DNA of 64,000 nucleotides, from assembly GCF_900112335.1 (NCBI RefSeq), contig NZ_FOLG01000003.1, forward strand, positions 248,001-312,000, given 5' to 3'. Positions 60,096-64,000 of the stretch are shown here, piece by piece. The position numbers were made by a program, and so were the translations under genes. The number at the start of each line of letters is the position of its first letter. The stretch's first letter is position 1. Origin of the DNA: Tropicimonas isoalkanivorans. Lineage in GTDB: Bacteria > Pseudomonadota > Alphaproteobacteria > Rhodobacterales > Rhodobacteraceae. The notes below the pieces were generated by a model. It was given only the letters and a program-made list of their open reading frames with translations. It did no database searches and had not been told where the DNA came from.

Positions 60096-60122
60096 AGGCC
60101 CTGGCACAGAGTGCCAGGGCCT
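60096..60122 (+). terminator. Rho-independent terminator after the DUF35-thiolase-crotonase operon
   Basis: AGGCCCTGGCA and TGCCAGGGCCT form a perfect 11-bp GC-rich stem with a 5-base loop, followed by GTTTCAATTTTG. It separates the plus-strand operon from the converging racemase gene (stop 60164) and may work in both directions. Confidence 0.85.
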
Positions 60123-60163
60123 GTTTCAATTTTGTACGCGGGACGCCGGACGCCATGCCGGGT

Positions 60164-61303
60164 CTACACGACGCCGCGCGCGCGCCAGTGCTTCAGGTTG
60201 GCAGCGGTCATCTCCCAACCGTCAAGGGCTTCTTCAGGCGATGTCTCCTGCCAGGCCTTCGGCGGTTCGGGCAGGTCTGGCTCGGTCCGCGAAAAGCGGG
60301 GTGCGGGACGCGGCTGCATGACGCCTCCGATCTCGACGTGGCTGCCCCGGGCGGCCAGGTGCGGATGCCCGCCAGCCTCATCCATCGTCAGCACGGGAGC
60401 AAAGCAAGTGTCCGTTCCCTCCAGCAGATCGCACCATTCGGCGCGGGTCTTCGTGGCAAAGGTCGTTTCGAACAGCGCGCGCATCTCGGGCCAGCGCGCC
60501 CGGTCGTTCTGCGGCGGCATCCGGTCGCCAAGCCCCAGCATCTCGACTAGCAGCGCGAAGAACTTCGGTTCGATCGGCGCGATAGAGATCCACTTGCCGT
60601 CGAGCGTCTTGTAGCAGTCGTAATAGGGCGCGCCACCGTCCGAGAAGTTGGTGCCTCTTTCGGTGGTGATGAGACCAGCGCCCAGCATCCCATGGAAGTT
60701 GGTCATCAGGTGTGCCGTGCCGTCCGCGATGGACGCGTCGACCACCTGCCCCTTGCCCGATCCCCTTGCCTCAAGGATGCCAGAAAGTAGCCCCAACGCC
60801 AAATAGAGCGCACCGCCGCCAAGATCGCCGACAAGGGTGAGAGGCGGCGTCGGCGGCTGGTCCTTGCGCCCGATTGCGGCCAGCGCGCCGGTGACGGCGA
60901 TGTAGTTCAGGTCGTGGCCTGCGGCCTTTGCCAGCGGTCCGTCCTGGCCCCATCCCGTCATCCGGCCATAAACCAACTTCGGATTCACGTTCAGGCAATC
61001 GTCGGGCCCAAGCCCGAGACGTTCTGTCACCCCGGGACGGAAACCTTCGATCAGCCCGTCGGCCTCGGCCACGAGCGACATCACGAAGGCAATGCCCTCG
61101 GGGTCCTTCAGGTCTACCGCTACCTGCTTGCGCCCGCGCAACAGGAGATTGTACTGAATTGGCCGCGCAATTCCGAGACCGGCATCGACCTTGCGTTCTA
61201 TCCTCAGCACCGTCGCACCGAGGTCTGCCAGCACCATGGCGCACATCGGGCCGGGCCCGATGCTGCCGATTTCCACGATCTTGATACCGGCCAGCGGGCC
61301 CAT
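60164..61303 (-). CDS. Alpha-methylacyl-CoA racemase
   Basis: The 379-residue protein matches this racemase family through much of its length: IVEIGSIGPGPMCAMVLADLGATVLRIER, LIEGFRPGVTERLGLGPDDC, GRMTGWGQDGPLAKAAGHDLNYI, PPLTLVGDLGGG, DGGAPYYDCY, and PPQNDRARWPEMRALF. H130, D160 and E245 correspond, each offset by four, to His126/Asp156/Glu241 of the mycobacterial enzyme. It interconverts (2R)- and (2S)-2-methylacyl-CoA, needed before stereospecific beta-oxidation of branched chains such as those of isoprenoids and sterols. AGAGGAG supports ATG 61303 over ATG 61327. It lies downstream of the IclR gene on the same strand. Confidence 0.92.
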   Translation of the reverse strand: MGPLAGIKIVEIGSIGPGPMCAMVLADLGATVLRIERKVDAGLGIARPIQYNLLLRGRKQVAVDLKDPEGIAFVMSLVAEADGLIEGFRPGVTERLGLGPDDCLNVNPKLVYGRMTGWGQDGPLAKAAGHDLNYIAVTGALAAIGRKDQPPTPPLTLVGDLGGGALYLALGLLSGILEARGSGKGQVVDASIADGTAHLMTNFHGMLGAGLITTERGTNFSDGGAPYYDCYKTLDGKWISIAPIEPKFFALLVEMLGLGDRMPPQNDRARWPEMRALFETTFATKTRAEWCDLLEGTDTCFAPVLTMDEAGGHPHLAARGSHVEIGGVMQPRPAPRFSRTEPDLPEPPKAWQETSPEEALDGWEMTAANLKHWRARGVV

Positions 61304-61395
61304 TGCGCGTCTCCTCTTGTCTGACAAGCGGAGGCTAGGCCGCCGGACCGCCGGACGGCCAGATGCGGCCTGACTTCAACGCATATCTGCTGGCT

Positions 61396-62271
61396 TCACA
61401 TCCCGGCGGCGCGAATCTTACCCGTTTTCGGAACTATCCACGCCGGCGCGTTGTGTTGCAACTGAGCGTGCGGTCCGAACACCTTCACGATTTCCTCGCG
61501 CATGATCGTCAGGAATTCTTCCTTGCGGGAGTCGATCTGGTCGACCGGCGCTCCGAGACCGAGCACCAAGGGTCGATCCGTGCAGGAGGTCGGCAAGAGC
61601 ATAGCAATCAGACCCGAGCCGTCCACCACCTGGTGGCGCGAGATGTAATAACCGGCCTTCCGCGTCTCAGCGAGCGATGCTATCAGGTCGGGGATGTTCA
61701 CCGGCTCCCGGTCGGGGTCGCGGTAGGCATTGATACGGCGAAACATGCACCGCACGTCGTGGTCCGACATCGTGCTCAGGAGTGCGCGGCCGACCCCCGA
61801 TGTGCCGATCGGACGCCGGGTGCCCAGCCCGATGTGATGCGTGGTAGATTTTGGATGCTGCGCGACATGGATGTAGAGCGCGTCATCCCCGTTGCGTGCG
61901 GCCAGCAGGACCACCCGTTCGCTGCGCGCCATCACCGCCTTGACCAGCTTGATAGCCTTGCCGTCGGAGTGCAGCGAAGGGTTGATCCACGCGCCGGTCA
62001 GCGCCACCCGGTCGGTGGGAAAGTAGGTCCGCTGCCGGGCCTGATAATCGAGGTAACCCATCGCCACCATGCTCTTGAGCAGCGCCGAAGTGCTGGACTG
62101 CGGATATCCCAACCGGGTCGATACTTCGACAACGTTCAGCGGACGACGAAGTTCGTCGAACAGCTCGAGCGTTTCCAGCGTGCGGGCGACGGATTTAACC
62201 ACGTTGCGACGATGGCCCATGGGCATCGGGCGCGCAGCGTTCGGATCCATCTCCATATCATGCAGCGTCAT
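61396..62271 (-). CDS. IclR-family transcriptional regulator
   Basis: A 291-residue IclR protein: winged helix at about 25-85 (SVARTLETLELFDELRRPLNVVEVSTRLGYPQSSTSALLKSMVAMGYL) and a C-terminal effector domain with GLGTRRPIGTSGVGRALLS and VDGSGLIAMLLP. IclR regulators commonly control aromatic- and organic-acid catabolism, so this is the likely local switch of the acyl-CoA island. A palindrome overlapping its own -10 (62297-62312) suggests autoregulation, and the site may also affect the divergent SDR genes at 62461. Confidence 0.92.
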   Translation of the reverse strand: MTLHDMEMDPNAARPMPMGHRRNVVKSVARTLETLELFDELRRPLNVVEVSTRLGYPQSSTSALLKSMVAMGYLDYQARQRTYFPTDRVALTGAWINPSLHSDGKAIKLVKAVMARSERVVLLAARNGDDALYIHVAQHPKSTTHHIGLGTRRPIGTSGVGRALLSTMSDHDVRCMFRRINAYRDPDREPVNIPDLIASLAETRKAGYYISRHQVVDGSGLIAMLLPTSCTDRPLVLGLGAPVDQIDSRKEEFLTIMREEIVKVFGPHAQLQHNAPAWIVPKTGKIRAAGM

Positions 62272-62296
62272 CCCAAACCTCCCAATATCGAATGAC

Positions 62297-62331
62297 GTTC
62301 AACATTATGAACACTTGGCCTGTTCTGTCAA
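62297..62331 (-). promoter_or_regulatory. iclR promoter with overlapping palindrome GTTCA-N6-TGAAC
   Basis: On the minus strand TTGACA (62331-62326) is followed after 18 bases by TAATGT (62307-62302), a good sigma-70 promoter 30 bp before iclR. The palindrome GTTCAACATTATGAAC (62297-62312) covers the -10, the classic position for a repressor or autoregulator. It lies in the gap shared with the divergent SDR operon. Confidence 0.55.
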
Positions 62332-62460
62332 CGCGGGATCTGCCGGCGAAGATCACACATGTGCCGAGACATCCGCAGATATGTGGGAAAGCGGCGACCT
62401 GAGTTTCCTTACCGCCCCGCCCGGCCCTATCGCTGTGGGAACCCAACGATGGAGCGGACA

Positions 62461-63222
62461 ATGCGTGGACTGAAGAATCGCGTGGTGATTCTCACCGGAG
62501 GCAGCAGCGGGATCGGCAAGGCAACCGCCTTGCGACTGGCCGAGGAGGGCGCGAAGGTCGCGATCTTCGACCTGAACGAGTCCGGCGCACGAGACGCAGC
62601 AGCCGAGGTGCGAGACGGCACGATCAGGGCATACGGGGTCGACATCACTGATCGCGCCGCTGTCGAGGCCGCCGTAGAGCAGGTCGAAGCCGATCTCGGG
62701 CCGGTCGAGCTTCTGGCCAATGTCGCGGGTTGGGACCTGCCAGCGCCGTTCGTCGAAACTGACCGAGACTTCTGGGACAAGGTCATCGCCATCAATCTTT
62801 ATGGTCCGCTGATCATGCACCATGTCGTCCTGCCGCGCATGGCCGCACGAGGCTTCGGCCGGGTGGTGAACGTCTCTTCGGACGCCGGCCGCGTGGGGTC
62901 GTCGGGTGAGGCGGTCTATTCCGCCTGCAAGGGCGGCATCATCGCCTTTACCAAGACGATGGCGCGCGAAATGGCGCGCAAGGGCATCACGCTCAACACC
63001 GTGGCTCCCGGTCCGACCGACACACCGCTCTTTGACGGGTTCAAGGCCGCGTCGGACGTCGGCGAGAAAATCGCAGCAGGGCTGGCCAAGGCAATCCCGC
63101 TCGGCCGGCTGGGTCAGCCGGAAGACTACCCGGGCACGCTCGCCTTCCTCCTGTCGGACGACGCCGCCTTCCTGACCGGCCAGACGATCAGCGTCTCCGG
63201 CGGCCTGACGATGCACGGTTGA
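62461..63222 (+). CDS. SDR oxidoreductase (3-hydroxyacyl-CoA/3-oxoacyl type)
   Basis: A 253-residue classical SDR: ILTGGSSGIGKATAL near residue 10, NVAGWDLPAPF in the NNAG position, Ser in NVSSDAGRVGSSGEAVYSACKGG with the YSACK active site, PGPTDTPLFDG, and C-terminal FLTGQTISVSGGLTMHG. ATG 62461 follows GGAG; ATG 62449 is a four-codon-longer alternative. It is divergent from iclR and is followed after 11 bp by a second SDR. Hydroxyacyl-CoA oxidation is probable in this context. Confidence 0.9.
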   Translation: MRGLKNRVVILTGGSSGIGKATALRLAEEGAKVAIFDLNESGARDAAAEVRDGTIRAYGVDITDRAAVEAAVEQVEADLGPVELLANVAGWDLPAPFVETDRDFWDKVIAINLYGPLIMHHVVLPRMAARGFGRVVNVSSDAGRVGSSGEAVYSACKGGIIAFTKTMAREMARKGITLNTVAPGPTDTPLFDGFKAASDVGEKIAAGLAKAIPLGRLGQPEDYPGTLAFLLSDDAAFLTGQTISVSGGLTMHG

Positions 63223-63233
63223 GGGAGGTTTCC

Positions 63234-64000
63234 ATGGGTATTCTGGACGGAAAGACCACGATCGTTACCGGCGCAGGCGGGGGCATCGGTCGCGCGGTCG
63301 CGATGGGCCTCGCCGCCGAAGGTGCGAACGTATTGGTCAACGACATCGGCGCCAGCCTTCAGGGCGACGGCGAGGATGTGGATCTTGCGGCAAAAGTTTG
63401 CGCCGAGATCAAGGCGGCAGGCGGCCGGGCTTGCCCCTCCTCCCTTTCGATCACAGATCCGGCGGCCGGACAGGACTTGGTGACGGAAGCCATGGACACA
63501 TTCGGAGGGCTCGACCTGGTGGTCAACAACGCGGGCATCCTGCGCGACCGCATGTTCCACAAGATGAGCCATCGCGATTTTCGCGATGTGCTCGAGGTTC
63601 ATCTTTTCGGCTCGTTCTCTCTATCGCGCGCTGCCGCCTCGCAATTCCGGGAGCAGGAGAGCGGTGCCTTCGTCCACATGACCTCGACTTCCGCGCTGAT
63701 CGGCAACTTCGGCCAGGCGAACTACATGGCTGCCAAGATGGCGCTTGTCGGCATGTCGCGTGGAATCGCCCTGGACATGGCGCGCTACGGTGTGCGTTCC
63801 AACTGTATTGCCCCGTTCGCCTGGAGCCGGATGACAAGCTCGATCCCATCGGAAACGCCCGAAGAGAAACAGCGCGTCGAGCGGTTCAAGCAAATGACCC
63901 CCGAAAAGGTCGCGCCGCTGGTCGCCTATCTAGGTTCGGACCTCGCCAAGGATGTCTCTGGCCACGTGCTCAGCGTTCGCAACAACGAGATTTATGTGTT
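63234..64000 (+). CDS. SDR oxidoreductase, MFE-2-like, running off the window
   Basis: An open frame from ATG 63234 (GGGAGG upstream) continues to the window end, giving 255 residues without a stop. It is an SDR resembling the hydroxyacyl-CoA dehydrogenase part of peroxisomal MFE-2: IVTGAGGGIGRAVAMGLAAEGANVLVNDIG, VVNNAGILRDRMFHKMSHRDFRDVLEVHLFGSF and GNFGQANYMAAKMALVGMSRGIA with the YxxxK site. The long insertion between strands 2 and 3 (DGEDVDLAAKVCAEIKAAGG) is typical of that group. It follows the other SDR by 11 bp. The C-terminus, and any fused domain, lies outside the window. Confidence 0.9.
   Translation, partial: MGILDGKTTIVTGAGGGIGRAVAMGLAAEGANVLVNDIGASLQGDGEDVDLAAKVCAEIKAAGGRACPSSLSITDPAAGQDLVTEAMDTFGGLDLVVNNAGILRDRMFHKMSHRDFRDVLEVHLFGSFSLSRAAASQFREQESGAFVHMTSTSALIGNFGQANYMAAKMALVGMSRGIALDMARYGVRSNCIAPFAWSRMTSSIPSETPEEKQRVERFKQMTPEKVAPLVAYLGSDLAKDVSGHVLSVRNNEIYV

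Noticed and set aside
1-64000. CRISPR arrays, rRNA genes, complete tRNA genes, prophage or conjugation modules
   Set aside because: Looked for regularly spaced repeats, rRNA and tRNA signatures and structural or transfer genes; none seen apart from the short tRNA-Ser-like fragment.

Overview
The window is GC-rich, gene-dense alphaproteobacterial DNA. TRAP and polyamine-type ABC importers, many acyl-CoA enzymes, a type II DMSO-reductase-family operon in the order alpha-beta-chaperone-gamma, and IS3/IS5 remnants suggest a Rhodobacterales (roseobacter-like) organism. That placement is inference; there is no rRNA or complete tRNA to confirm it. Most genes lie in short operons with 1-4 base stop/start overlaps.

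1-9.4 kb: a 5-oxoproline/cyclic-amide module. pxpB and the first 25 codons of pxpC are on the minus strand, an FCD-type GntR regulator is divergent from them, and pxpA converges on the regulator. An M20 amidohydrolase and a D-2-hydroxyacid dehydrogenase follow. The two divergent promoters share the word TGGAATACCA, a likely operator. Next come a 2-keto-4-pentenoate hydratase-like protein, an SDR and a TAXI-type TRAP importer.

9.4-16.3 kb: a second catabolic module with a DUF1537 sugar-acid kinase, PdxA-type dehydrogenase, DHDPS/NAL-type aldolase, iron-dependent alcohol dehydrogenase and a leaderless BNR (sialidase-fold) protein. Two long AT-rich intergenic stretches lie here.

16.3-21.2 kb: a CheB-CheR-PAS-HWE sensor kinase overlapping a single-domain response regulator, then a scar with a tRNA-Ser-like 5' fragment and an IS3 transposase relic.

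21.2-32.8 kb: the most striking locus. A type II molybdoenzyme operon (catalytic subunit, [4Fe-4S]/[3Fe-4S] beta subunit, TorD-like chaperone, heme-b gamma subunit) continues without a break into an Nbp35/Mrp-like P-loop ATPase and a protein with about 14 beta-propeller repeats. It is divergent from a soluble TorS/TorR-like phosphorelay. Three TGTAA direct repeats spaced 10-11 bp lie between them.

32.8-36.2 kb: an unrecognised protein, a fatty acid desaturase, a cold-shock protein and decayed IS3 and IS5 elements.

36.2-64 kb: a large acyl-CoA catabolic island. It has four crotonase-fold proteins, an MDR oxidoreductase, a nitronate monooxygenase-like flavoprotein, two AMP-forming and one ADP-forming acyl-CoA ligase, two thioesterases, a GST-like protein, one CaiB transferase, two alpha-methylacyl-CoA-racemase-like enzymes, a PotABCD-like ABC importer, an acyl-CoA dehydrogenase, three SDRs, an iron alcohol dehydrogenase, a DUF35/thiolase-like pair without the thiolase cysteine, and an IclR regulator. 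Together these suggest uptake, CoA activation, epimerisation, beta-oxidation and retro-aldol cleavage of an alpha-methyl-branched or alicyclic acid. The substrate cannot be read from the sequence.
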